Position numbers and translations under genes: made by a program
Notes under the pieces: model-generated
Seen by the model: only the letters and a program-made list of their open reading frames with translations
Databases searched by the model: none
Told to the model about the DNA's origin: nothing
Shown: positions 34,151 through 45,261 of the stretch, piece after piece
Layout of the letters: each line of letters starts with the position of its first letter
Numbering within the stretch: position 1 is the stretch's first letter
From: Lytechinus pictus
Lineage: Eukaryota > Echinodermata > Echinoidea > Temnopleuroida > Toxopneustidae
Assembly (NCBI RefSeq): GCF_037042905.1
Contig: NC_087256.1
Location: 28,918,001 to 28,982,000, forward strand
DNA: 64,000 nucleotides
Direction of reading: 5' to 3'

Positions 34151-34577
34151 CAGGACAGACATCGCCACATTCCTAGATCCAATACAATAAACTCTGCTCA
34201 ATTGTTATAGACCCCCACCTTATTGCTGTGGTTTTGAAAGCTAACTACAATACACAAATTTTTCACTATCTGCGAACAATATATATAATGCATGTACCAA
34301 GAAAACAACTACTTCAAAAAATTAATTTTTTGATGAAAAGATATAATGAAAATGGAATGACATCATTTTTTAAATCTAAAAAGATTGAGTGACTTTGCAA
34401 GAAAAAAAGAAAGCTCTCAAATATGACATACGCGCAGAGGCGAATTTTGAATTATCTCTGTTCTCCTTCCTCATGTGATATTTTTATTTGACCTTTTTTC
34501 AGAGAAGAAAATGATATGGATAATTGTAATAAAAGAAAAACAATGACCAAGTGCGCAGACATTCCTTTGATATTGCT

Positions 34578-34583
34578 TTATTC
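34578..34583 (-). promoter_or_regulatory. Poly(A) signal AATAAA of ATP5ME
   Basis: The plus strand reads TTTATT, that is AATAAA on the minus strand, in TTGAATAAAGCAATATC. It lies about 490 bases after the stop, so the mRNA would end near 34555-34565. It is the first full AATAAA I noticed after the stop. Confidence 0.65.
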
Positions 34584-35073
34584 AAATTCCATTATACATG
34601 AGATAGGCTTGTCATGCTTGTGTGTTTTCTTGAGAAATCCGTAAAATCAAGTCAAGAATACGCTGATGGCGATTTAAAAAAAATAAAACCGTTGACAAGT
34701 TCAAAGGATATTATTAAATATATAAATCTCTGCATTCTGTAGAACACATCACATCAAGTTCATTTTTATACAGGATGATTTACAACAGTCCAGGGGCGAA
34801 AAGGGACAAGCAGTCACAAATGCAATCACAATTCCTTGGATGACCTTCCAGGATACCATAAGCTAGTTTCTCAGACTCTCATCATTCAGGCTAATCTTGA
34901 TGTGTGTAGAGGAGGGCCATGATCTTTGATGTTGGTGTGTCGAAACACTCTCAATGCCACGTTACCATGATGATCAGGGATTTAGTAAACGTTCAATGAT
35001 ATCAATCCGTAGTAGGGAATTTCCCCACTGAGGCAACTTGTGACTGCTGGTCAATACTGGGCTTGCAGATGTT

Positions 35074-35099
35074 CTAGTCAAAAATACTGCCCTCTCCAC
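35074..35099 (-). CDS. ATP5ME: ATP5ME exon 4 (last) with stop
   Basis: Acceptor TTTGTAG, then GGEGSIFD and TAG at 35076-35074. The short acidic tail after GG is typical of subunit e, whose vertebrate forms end in a similar DDSILK-like tail. A diverged copy of this exon and of the 3' UTR start lies 130 bp away at 35151-35230. Confidence 0.87.
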
Positions 35100-35150
35100 C
35101 TACAAAGCAGAAAGAAATTGATGCATTAATGTACATTCAATGTCATATTA

Positions 35151-35230
35151 GGGGCTTCCCCTTGCAGCAACTTATGACTGTTGATCAATACTGGGCTTCC
35201 AAAATCTCTAATTAAAATGCTGCCGTGTCC
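35151..35230 (-). pseudogene. Decayed duplicate of ATP5ME last exon in intron 3
   Basis: Resembles 35017-35096 at roughly three bases in four, sharing AACTTRTGACTG and TCAATACTGGGCTT. The segment matching the coding end still reads GSIL, but the acceptor AG is missing and the stop codon is out of frame, so it is probably not spliced in. Confidence 0.75.
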
Positions 35231-35589
35231 AGAGATGAGGCAGACAGAAAATACAGTCCACCAGGGTTTCACTTAAATAAACAAATTAATTGTCTTTCTC
35301 TGGTCTTTAGAAACTGGTTTCACTTTTCAGAAGTAATTACGTGTAACAGTATTTATAGTATCCATATATTTAGTCTCTGTTTCAATCATGAGGCTAACAT
35401 AAAATTTGTTTATTATTATGAGTGATTTCAATATGGAAAGCACTATCACATTTCTACATTTTTTTATCTTCAAAAACATTTTCTTTTTAGCACAGCATTT
35501 AACAGTTAATCAATTTCATTTTTGCTGTATACATCAACATTCCAAGGGGTGTACAAAACAAAAAAATTATATTCTTCATTAAATGGTCC

Positions 35590-35727
35590 CCAGGGCTCCA
35601 CAACAAGCTTTGCGATTCATCCTACAGTTGATTTGTACGATCAATCACACATAACGATCAATGCTATCAGTTGTAAATATCAATCCTTCAATCAATCGCT
35701 AAGATCAGTTTTACGGGGCCCCTGCTC
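35590..35727. mobile_element. Small GGGGCCCCTG-ended MITE
   Basis: Starts CAGGGCTCCACAACAAGC and ends TTTTACGGGGCCCCTG, with several ATCAATC/GATTGAT words inside. Ends just 21 bp from the exon 3 donor side of ATP5ME. Arms are short and diverged. Confidence 0.5.
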
Positions 35728-35748
35728 GTAAAGACAGTGGTTTCTTAC

Positions 35749-35847
35749 CCGCTGCTGCTACTGTTGCTTGCTGTGCTTTCTTCTCCTCTGCTTCCTTCGC
35801 TTTGGCCTTCATATCAAGGATGTATGCCTCACTCTTTTCTAATGTTT
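35749..35847 (-). CDS. ATP5ME: ATP5ME exon 3
   Basis: 99 bp with acceptor AAAAACAG and donor GTAAGA. Encodes KTLEKSEAYILDMKAKAKEA and EEKKAQQATVAAAG: a charged, alanine-rich helix that in the family projects from the inner membrane into the intermembrane space. Confidence 0.9.
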
Positions 35848-37736
35848 CTGTTTTTGGATGAAAGACAAAAGAATATACACAGTAAATCCTGTTTTAGTGA
35901 CAAAAGAAAGACCACCTGTCTATTATGCAGGCATGATATTCCCCTCTGAAAATAAATCTGAAAAATAGCCAAGGGTCGCTAAGTCACTGATGAAGTCCGA
36001 GGCGGCCCGGTTGGGGTTACGAGCTCTTGCATAGTATGAAAGAAATCGAAAGTGATTTTTTTTTCAAGGTGAGTCTGCATGATAGTGTTATCATTGACTT
36101 TAAAAAGCAGTAAAAAACATGAAAATGTTCTTGGGCAAAGGATTTCAAGAAAAAAAAAAGATTAAATCTGAAAAAAAAATCAGAATTCCGATTTTAGTCG
36201 GGAGAATATCATGCCTGATTATGACCGAAATTTTTTGTTTCCCTTGAATATTTTTCCCATTGAAACATTTTTAAAGGAAGGTGATTACGCCTCCTCATTA
36301 GGACTGCTTTTCTTATCTCCACTTGATGTTTTACATCATGCATATATTTTTTTCAGATCACTTTTCTCATTATATTTGTCCATCTTTTCTCTCTCAATGG
36401 AATAGTCAAATGATGAACCCTCCGTGGTACATGTAGGTGCATTTGTTTGAGGAATCCATGTGCACATACATGTACATGCACTTAACATACCAGGGAATAA
36501 TTTTCCTGGTATCGCATCGCAATTTGCTCCACATTTTTAAAAGACTGCTATGCATAAAGTCTTTTGTTTAGCAAGAAGAAATTTCGCATTTGTATACGTG
36601 TTTCATAATACATGCCCTTATTTTGATGTTACTTATTTATAAATGTTAATACTGAGAGAAAGGTCGACCAGTGTCCTCCAAGCTTGGTGTACTCAACACC
36701 CTACATTGATCACAGCATGTCACTTTCAAAGTGAATACAAACCTCATTAAAACACTAGTTTTCCTGGAATTTCAATTGTAGTTCTACCGATTTCCATTTC
36801 CATCCCTCCACCTAAAATTCATCATTCAGTTCAAAAATTTTCTTAAATTCTTCCAATTCTTACTCATGGCCACAAGCCATTAAACTTGGCATGTCTTTAA
36901 CAGGAAAAAGTGGTCAACCAACAGCCTATTATTGATTGTGAACATCAAGCAGAGCATAGAAATACACCATGATCTACATGTATCCAATCAAATGTCTAAT
37001 AAATTACCAAACCTTAAAAAGGTAGTACATATCACTCATTCAATGAACAAGGTTATGATATAACCTTGTTCTCTGTTACATCTCCATGTGTGGCAAAAGG
37101 TTGGCAATGTTTGGCTAATTTTATCTTTTTTCTTTGGGACAAATGTTTGATTTTTTTGCACTGTCAGTTTCCATTACAGCTATTCATCATATAAACTGGC
37201 TCTTAAATAAATTTGATTCTTTAAATTATTTTTTCTTAATTAAAAATAGAGATTGAAAAATGGAAATTTTCTTGCCATATTACTTTCCACCAATAGAAGG
37301 CGAACACAAAAATATGCCCTAAATTCAAGTTTTTGAGCGCTCTGGTGAATTATTCCCAAGTTATTAATGAAAAATAAATTGCAACTGTATGAAAATTAGT
37401 AATTTTGGTCACAAAAGTGATATTTTAATAATTTTTTATAAAGTGTGTGCTCTCTACAGCATTGGCATACCATAGTCCTACCTGTAGATTCCCCACAGGC
37501 AGGATGATTGCAGTGAGCAAGTGGTACATATCAATGATAAATTAAAAGGAAATATGAGGAAATTTGAATTGCTTATTAGTAATCAATAAATAGAAATCTC
37601 TAGAAGATTTGGTTTTATAACATAAATATTATGTTTAGATCCAAGTCTTATCTGTACATCCATTTACCGTATCATAAATTACAGCCTTATTATAAAGCAG
37701 TGTAACATTTTTAATGAGAAGTTTGGTTAAACTTAC
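35848..37736. other. ATP5ME intron 2
   Basis: From 35950 to 37030 I see only AT-rich sequence. About 37040-37440 resembles the right half of the 8575-10207 element (ACCTTGT, GGCAATGTTTGGCT, TTTTTTGCACT, GTCACAAAAGTGATAT), so a partial copy of that family sits here. Confidence 0.6.
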
Positions 37737-37791
37737 TGTTATGCCTTGATCCATAGGCAATGCCAACAAACAAGGCTGAGTACCTTGCAAA
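37737..37791 (-). CDS. ATP5ME: ATP5ME exon 2, membrane segment
   Basis: 55 bp with acceptor CTTTGCAG and donor GTAAGT. Encodes FARYSALFVGIAYGSRHN, residues 14-31. The GIAYG GxxxG motif lies in the single membrane helix and in the family mediates association with subunit g and ATP synthase dimers. Confidence 0.92.
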
Positions 37792-38445
37792 CTGCAAAGA
37801 CAAATAAAAAAAGTAAATGGTCATGAATTTTACAACTTGTTCAACTACATGTAGTTAAAATGTCTTACGAATACATGTACAAGAGTGTAAAACTGTACAT
37901 TATGCACTGAGTGGCTAATGTAGGATGGGGGAGACTGAAGTGGACATACATGTTCTCTTTTTTGATAATTTTGAAGATGTGATCCTAAATTTGCGAGAAC
38001 GTTCATGAATTCAGAACAAAACCACAGATTTTTAAAAAAAATTTAGCGGTTTTTTGCCACCGCCGCGTACGTCTGGAAATATGGTGCAGATTCCATTTTT
38101 ATAAGGGCAAAATTTAACTTTTTAAAAGATGATTTGGGAGTTGAAATCACAACTTTCATGGGGTGAGTGATAGTGCCTGTGTATAACTGTTTGGTGTGTG
38201 ATGTGGTGATTGACTGCTGGCTTGTGAAATGGATTTGCCATGTCAAAAATGTCAGACAAAATGAGGCACATGTCGAATTCAGAATCCAAGCGCATTACTC
38301 TTCTACAACATGCAAATGACATGTAGTCTAGCTAGTCTGATGATAGATAGATCAAGAGAAAATAAGCAAAACTTGTCTAAATATTGCCATTTATTCTCAT
38401 TTCAGCACACAGGGGTTACTAAGGAGCAAGATCAGTTGTAATCAA

Positions 38446-39381
38446 CAATAGCCAGGAGGCTCCTAGAGAGTAAAAATCATTTTAATGTATGCTTACTCTC
38501 CACGGAGCCAGGAATTCCTTCCCATTCATCTCCATGTACCGCCAAAAAACCTGAAACTTTCGCCCCCAAGATTTCTACTTTCCTTCTAAAAGATCATCTA
38601 GCCCTAAATCATGTAAATGGGATACAACTTTGTCTTCCGCTTGGCGACAGCAGCGCGATCTGCGTGCTGTCGCCAAGTGGAAGACTAAGAAATCAAGATG
38701 GCGACGTAAACACAGCCGTAAGCTCTTCCCATCTTTTCATAACATTTTTCTCTTTTTTTCACGAATTCTTCTTTAAAAACGAAATCGATATCGCAGAAAT
38801 GTTGGAAATGATGTTGAAGAACCCTATGTACATGTTTTAGGGCTAGACCTTTTAGAGGGAAAGTAGAAATCTTGGGGGCGAAAGTTTCAGGTTTTGTGGC
38901 CGTACTGCGTGAATATACCTTGGCGTCCAATGCGTCAGTGGGGAGTAAGCCTACGTTAATGTACTATGTAGAGTAGATGACTTTTACTCCCCAGACGCCG
39001 CCTAGCCCTAGGGCTAGGCGTAACCATCGGGCAAGTCTCCTCCGTCTTTTCATATTTTTCTCATTTTTTAAAATGAATTCTTGATTAAAAATGGAATCGA
39101 TAGCCTTGAAATGTCCGAAATGAAGTTAAATTAAAGTACACTACAATACATAGTCATAGGCTAGCCGCTAGAATCTAGACTAGGCTAACTGTTAGATCTG
39201 ATTCTGACTTTTGGAAGGAAAGTAGAAATCTCGGGGGCGAAAGTTTCAGGTTTTTTGGCGGTACATGTAGGCCTAGATGGTCTATATAAGGAGATGAATG
39301 AGAAGGAATTCCTAGCACTGTGGAGAGTAAGCATACGTTAGTAAATGATTTTTACTCTCTAAACCTCCTGGCTAATCGACA
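38446..39381. mobile_element. Nested foldback element in ATP5ME intron 1
   Basis: The outer arms pair: AGCCAGGAGGCTCCTAGAGA with the complement of TCTCTAAACCTCCTGGCT, and TACCGCCAAAAAACCTGAAA with TTTCAGGTTTTTTGGCGGTA. A further copy of the right arm lies at about 38855-38985 (GGGGGCGAAAGTTTCAGG), so a second element is nested. A short hairpin CTTGGCGACAGCA...TGCTGTCGCCAAG is at 38640-38680. Confidence 0.78.
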
Positions 39382-39744
39382 ACACGTACAGCTGGGAATA
39401 TGCTAGTGAGCTTGCGGTGCAGCGAAACACGGGTGGCCATTTGTATCACTAGCGCACGCAATTCTTATACATACATATCCAATAGGTTTGTCATAATTCC
39501 GTGATTTAATCATTCGAATTACACAGGAAATAAATCACCAGATATAGAATATTACTTGTGCGATTCACCTCGCAGTGAGTGGTGCGGCGATAGCGTTCAC
39601 TCAAGAAATGCGAAAATATATTCAAAATAATAAATTAAATTTGATACAGTAGAAAGAGCCTAAAACACATAAATCATGTTAACTATTTTAAAATCTATTG
39701 CAGTAATTCAAAAAGTGAAAAGAAACCGATAACCAGTAATTTAC

Positions 39745-39783
39745 CTTGATCAAAGGAGAAACTGCAACTGGAGCGGGAGCCAT
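39745..39783 (-). CDS. ATP5ME: ATP5ME exon 1 with start codon
   Basis: ATG at 39783-39781 begins MAPAPVAVSPLIK, ending at a GTAA donor. The VSPLIK stretch matches the N-terminus of animal subunit e. There is no cleavable targeting signal, as usual for this subunit. The 5' UTR and promoter lie just above 39783; no TATA box is evident. Confidence 0.9.
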
Positions 39784-40223
39784 TTTTGCCAAATTTTACT
39801 TTACCGGAATCCGCACAATCGACCTATACACTAGATCGATTCGCCAAACAAATGTCGACCTCAAGTGCGACGAGTGATTGATTTAGGTCAATGGTAGGTC
39901 CATGGTATAATTGATATATGGTTTAACTAAATGTTTGCCAATTCACCAAAATATAACAATGGATTTAAACATCAGTGGACTTCAAGGAATAACCTCCGAA
40001 ATTTCGAAAGCTTGTTTTCAGTGGATACGTCCTCGAACGAGGAGCCGAGAAGGAGAATAAGGAGCTATTGAGCGCGCTTCGCGCGCTCAATAGCCTTGCA
40101 GGTATACATACTGATCTAATATAGAGACATGCCGTTAAAAGGATGTAGGCCCTATCTAACAGATCAAATGACGCTAGCGCGAGCTGAAATTTGTGTAAAG
40201 GCCCTATATAAAACATGACAAGG

Positions 40224-40490
40224 GGAGGCGCGATAGCTCAGTCGGTAGAGCGGGGGTTTCGGATTCCGGTGACCCGGGTTCGATTCCCAAGTGGTGCGCT
40301 AGTGCCCTTTGGTAAGGCATTTATCCTCATTACCAGGTCCCTCGGAGAGGACCTTAAGCCGTTGGTCCACTGGTTGCTTGCTCACAGGCATTCGTGCTTT
40401 CTTAGCAGTCAGGTAAAACAACCTCGGTATGACGGGGGAGCGGAGCCCGGAGCGACGTATACGCGCGAGAAATTTTTGTATTTTTAGAAT
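40224..40490 (+). mobile_element. tRNA-derived SINE, plus strand
   Basis: GCGCGATAGCTCAGTCGGTA (A box) and GACCCGGGTTCGATTCCC (B box) form a good tRNA-like head at 40226-40300. A body follows (GGTAAGGCATTTATCCTC, GTCCCTCGGAGAGGACC). The acceptor stem is only partly complementary and no anticodon stem closes cleanly. Confidence 0.75.
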
Positions 40491-40704
40491 ACAAAATTGA
40501 TCAAAAATTAATGTAAGCACTTTGACTATATGTTATTTCGATTTCGAATGAGTTATTTTTTTTAATCATAGAAGACCACAAATAGTGGGGGGGGGGGGGG
40601 GGGGGGGGACATTAATATTGTGTCGTCCCTCCCTTTCCAGAAAGTGAGGGGGATCGACACGTCCTCCTGGAATTTCCGCCCAAGTGACCGCCTCTTTTAT
40701 TCTG

Positions 40705-41922
40705 CCCAGGACCAAAATCCAGTTGAAACCAATTAGAGCAAAACCAATTGAAACCAGTTGGCCAACTGGTTTCAATAGGGAAATTGGAACAACTGGAACC
40801 AATTGAAACTAGTTGCCAACTGGTTCCAGTTAAAACCAATTGGGCAACTGGAACCAGTTGGCAATTGGTTTTCAATTGGTTCCAGTTGAAACCAATTAAG
40901 CAACCAGTTGGCAACTGGTTTCAATTGGTTCCAGTTGTTCCAATTTCCCTATTAAAACCAGTTGAATCCAATTGGAGGTAACTGGTTTCAATTGGTTCCA
41001 GTTGAAACCAATTGGAGGCAACTGGTTTCAACTGGAACCAGTTGAAACTAATTGGTTTCCAACTGGATCCAATTGGAACTTCCAGTTGGAATGACTTAAT
41101 TAGTTACAAATTAATTAGATTTTGCACTAACTATTGCTCATGCCAACAAAGAAGCAGTGCTATATGTCTATAATACCAATGTAAAGGGCATTGATAAATA
41201 GACTTTCATAATGTATATATATTTACATGAAAGATCTTCAAATATATGTATTTGTATTTGATGTAATTTGGTAACAGTTAGTGGTGTACTAAATATCTTA
41301 TAATCTGTTTTAATTATAATCTATAACATTTATGAACATGGTTTTCACTGCTAAGCATTCTAAACACTTATCTGAAACAAGTATGGTACTTGAAATAGAA
41401 AAGAATTAAATAGATACATTTTAAATGATGATGAATCACATAAAACATTAATCTGTGCACACTGGCAGATAATATGCAAATTAACTGGTTTCAATTGGAA
41501 CCAGTTGGGTAACTGGAAAATTTCCAATTGGAAACCAATTGGAAATCATTTCCAGTTACCCAACTGGATCCAGTTAGGATTTCCAGTTACCCAACTGGTT
41601 CCAGTTAGGATTTCCAGTTACCCAACTGGTTCCAGTTAGAAATCATTTCCTGTTGGAAGTCATTTCCAGTTACCCAACTGGTTCCAGTTAGAAATCATTT
41701 CCAGTTGGAAGTCATTTCCAGTTACCCAACTGGTTCCAGTTAGGATTTCCAGTTGCCCAACGGGTTCCAGTTAGGATTTCCAGTTGCCCAACTGGTTTCA
41801 ATTGGTTTCAACTGGAAATTGTTATTTTCCAGTTAAAACCAATTGAAACCAGTTGAAACCAATTGAAACCAATTGAAACCAGTTGGAAATCCAACCGGTT
41901 TCAATTGGATTTTGGTCCTGGG
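40705..41922. mobile_element. Foldback element built of CAATTG/CAGTTG words
   Basis: Ends CCCAGGACCAAAATCCAGTT and CCAATTGGATTTTGGTCCTG are inverted. Both arms (40720-41090 and 41485-41905) consist almost wholly of permuted words AACCAATTGAAACC, CCAGTTGGCAACTGG and TTTCCAGTTACCCAACTGG, each itself near-palindromic. A unique AT-rich core of about 390 bp lies between. No coding capacity. Target duplication not found. Confidence 0.85.
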
Positions 41923-42180
41923 TGAGCTGACGAAAAATCGCATGTGTGTCATTTGTCCAGAGTCCAGGACGAAAGTGCAGTTTGATTCACCGATGTTCCA
42001 CAAAGGCTGCTTTGACAATAGATTAACTATGTTGTAGAATCCGTCTCCGTCACAAATACGAAAACTCCATAATCTCGAAATGAGAGTGGATTCGGATTCA
42101 CATATGAGCTTCTTGCAAATCGTTTCTGACATGCAAGCATACGTTGTTTCTAATCTAGCATGCTGCTTGAAAAATAAACT

Positions 42181-42735
42181 GTAAAGGTCAAGTCCACCCC
42201 TGATAAATGTTGATTTGAATTAATAGAGAAAAATCTAACGAGCAAAAACGCTGAAAATTTCATCTTAATCGGATGTAAAATAACAAAGTTATGACATTTT
42301 AAAGTTTCGCTTATTTTTCACAAAACGGTGATAATTATGCACAACTCAGTGACGTGCAAATGAGACAGTCGATGATGGCCCTCACTATTTCTTTTTTTTT
42401 TTAGATTTGAAAAAAGGGCCAACTAGACTGAACCATAGTATTAAAGAATGGTAATTCCACATATTCAGGGAGGAATTGTTTCACTTCACGAGTAGAAAAT
42501 TAGAATATTTCGTATAATAGAATACAAAAGAAATAGTGAGTGGATGATTTTATCAGTCTCCTCATTGCATACCGACCAGGATGTGCAACTATTTTGTAAA
42601 ATTAAGCGAAACGTTAAAATGTCATAACTTTCTTATTTTACATCCGATTTTAATGAAATTTTCATTGTTATGCTTGTTGGATTTTTTCTTTTTATTGAAA
42701 TCAAATTTTTATTGGGTTGGATTTGTTCTTTAAGT
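42181..42735. mobile_element. TTAA-type foldback MITE, CAAGTCCACCCC family, copy 1
   Basis: The arms carry AAAGGTCAAGTCCACCCC at the left and GGTTGGATTTGTTCTTTAAG at the right, with CGGATGTAAAATAACAAAGT and its complement inside. The family recurs at 49344-49945, 53573-54068 and 57067-57661. Confidence 0.82.
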
Positions 42736-43650
42736 ATTTGATCTAAGACAAAAAAGAGATTGCATTCTCAATGTGTCAAATTTTGTAATTAAACCAAATT
42801 TGATTATTATTCATTCTGAAAACGGATCAGTTTTTTTATCAGTCTCACATACCCGTATGCCTTATCCATACCCCCCCCCCCCCCGCTGAGAAAGAAAATA
42901 CCCTGAACACAAAAGACACACAGGAATCAGTAAGACCATGAGTGCGACCGTAATACTTTAATATGATATAATTTTAGAAATATTACAGAGGAAAGTTTCA
43001 AGAACAAAGCTCGTCAAAATCCCATCGGATGGTGTACAATAAATGGGTTTTATCGATTTCTATTACTTGTATCGCGTCGCGATTTTTTTTTAATAACGCA
43101 TTTAAATGCAATAAAGTACCAATAACTATACTAATGAATAGATATTTCAATACTTACGAATCAGCAACAATGTAACGTAATAGTACTGAAAGATACTGTA
43201 TACAGAGCATTTCAATTTCAAGACCTACTTAAAAATATTGAACTATCTAGATGTACAAGCTACTTTGAAAGGTTTAAACTCACTAGAAGAAATAAAAGTT
43301 TTCAAAAGTTTCCTGTTTCTACTAAACAGTCAACAGACAATAGATAAGGCGCATATTCTGAGCAAATAAAACTTTGATTTGTCGAAAGCTTAGTAACATT
43401 CGATAGCATAAGGAGCTAAACATTTTGTGGCTGCACAACATGGTAAATGAGGAAACAATTCTGAAAAGCTGCGTGCGAGCGAAGACTGCGAGCAAACATA
43501 TTATTTTTGTGATAGATTTGAACATGCAGAAAATAATATCAATTATGTAATTTTTTTTTCTTTTCCTTTTCTCCTTTTTCTCTTTGGTTGTCTTGCTACA
43601 TACATTTTGTCCCATATAAATTAGTACTTAATATTTTACGTACTGTATCT
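42736..43650. other. Intergenic, no gene seen
   Basis: AT-rich sequence with a C run at 42871-42884. No exon, RNA gene or recognisable transposon end. Confidence 0.45.
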
Positions 43651-43659
43651 ATTTCAGAT

Positions 43660-44470
43660 ATAGAAATGAAGCTGCTTATTGGGTATTTAGCTGTAAAATA
43701 TCACAATTAAACAATGTCAACCATATACTTTAAAGACAGCAATTTACTTATAATAAATAAGCGATAACGAAATAAAGAAAGGGGCGTTATTATACACAAA
43801 AATATTGAGAGAATAGAACATTTGGATACCATTTCTAAAACACAAGAGAAGGAAGCGAAAATATCTACATACATTAACGATTAAGTGATTATATCATTGA
43901 TTTAGTATAGGCAATTTAAATTCAATATGCATTTCCCTAAGAAAGAGCAGATCCATATAATATCAGCAAAACAACCATAAAAGCCGGTCCAATGGGCAAC
44001 TTATAAAATATGACAAGCCTTTAGTGATATAAATAGGCCTACCGTTGGCGTTCCATTCACCGCCTCTCACCTACTCTAGCAGTGGGGCCTATACAAAAAA
44101 ACTGCTTATTTGAGAATTTAGCAGTAAAATATCACAATTAAAATGTCAACCATAGTCATGTATATTATGTATATGTGCTTAAAATAAGCGATATCAAAAT
44201 ATATTTGAAGAGTAGAAAATATGCGATTTCTAAAACATTAGAGAAAGAAGCGGAAATATGAACTGTACATACTTAAATGATTAAGTGATTTTGTTAATTT
44301 AGTATAGGCAATTTAAATTAAATATGCATTATCCTAAGAAAGAGCTGCCCCTTATATCAGCAAAAAAATAATCATAAAAGCCGGTCCAATCGGTAACAGA
44401 CCTATAGTGATATAATAACAATGTTATACCGCGGGGCTCCATTCAACACCTCTCATCTACTCTAGTAGTA
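43660..44470. repeat. Direct duplication of a unit of about 420 bp
   Basis: 43660-44095 and 44100-44470 are diverged tandem copies. Each runs from CTGCTTATT, TAGCTGTAAAATATCACAAT-like sequence, through GATTTAGTATAGGCAATTTA and AAAGCCGGTCCAAT, to CCTCTCAYCTACTCTAG. It lies downstream of the NHL gene. Confidence 0.82.
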
Positions 44471-44559
44471 GGCCTGTAAAAAAAAATGATGAAAGGCCAG
44501 CCCAATTATGAAATATGATATGCCTACACACTTTAAAGAAAGGTTCATATAATAATGGA

Positions 44560-44930
44560 ACGGTGCAATCTTGCATCGTAAGCGAAGGTACATAACTGCA
44601 CCTTTTTGCATCAGCATGCCAATTTGCAACCTAAAAGATGCAACTTTGCACCTTTAAAATAAAGTTTGCGTCCAAAGGATTGATATTTTGGGTGCAAAAT
44701 TGCACCTCTTTTATTGTGAAAGAAATAAAAGGTACATAACATGGGGTTTCCATTTACATAAGAGTAAAAAAAATGGTCCAATCTTTCTGGTCTTTGAGCA
44801 CCTTCAAAGTGCGACTTTACATCTCCTGGTCTTGGATAATCTTTAAAATGTGCACCTTTACGGTCTTTTGGAGTACTTTAAAGAGTGCAACTGTGCACCT
44901 TTCTGGTCTTGGAGCACCTTGCAACCTGAT
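44560..44930. repeat. Interspersed GGTGCAA/TTGCACC inverted words
   Basis: The words TTGCACCT, GGTGCAAAATTGCACC, GTGCACCTTT and CTTTCTGGTCTTGGAGCACC recur in both orientations. This is similar in design to the word-built foldbacks at 40705 and 54591. Confidence 0.6.
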
Positions 44931-45261
44931 ACCTTTCAGACCATAGAAAGTAAAGGTAATTCCAAAACTAGTGTGGCATTGCATACAGTGCTCGTGGGAA
45001 CATTGTGCTTAATAGAGTGTAATACAAGTCAGTATAAATAATATTGTGTAATATCCCATATAATATTATACAATTAAACAAGGTAAATAAATAACTTTGA
45101 TTGAAGGATCATAAAAAGAACTGTTTTTGTATTCTTTGGAAATAGCTCTTAAGGTCTTATTCGAGTTTATTATTACTTCGTATCCAGTGCATTGATTGTA
45201 AGTAGCTAATTTATTTGTTTTGACTATGATGGTAGTTATATATTTCTATATTGAATATATT

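Larger units (their letters stand above)
34560..39783 (-). other. ATP5ME: Gene span: ATP synthase subunit e, four coding exons
   Basis: Four exons on the minus strand (39783-39745, 37791-37737, 35847-35749, 35099-35074) join in frame into a complete 72-residue protein. Subunit e is a small inner-membrane protein at the dimer interface of mitochondrial F1Fo ATP synthase. Family signs: VSPLIKFARYSALF N-terminus, the GIAYG GxxxG motif (Gly23 and Gly27), and a charged Glu/Lys/Ala-rich helix. Length fits the family (about 70). The gene is convergent with DNAAF9. Its introns hold repeats, including a decayed copy of the last exon. Confidence 0.9.

Noticed and set aside
35151..35230. Alternative last exon of ATP5ME
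   Set aside because: No acceptor AG at the needed place and the stop is out of frame; called a relic instead.
40226..40300. Possible functional tRNA gene
   Set aside because: A and B boxes are good, but the acceptor and anticodon stems do not close and a SINE body follows directly.
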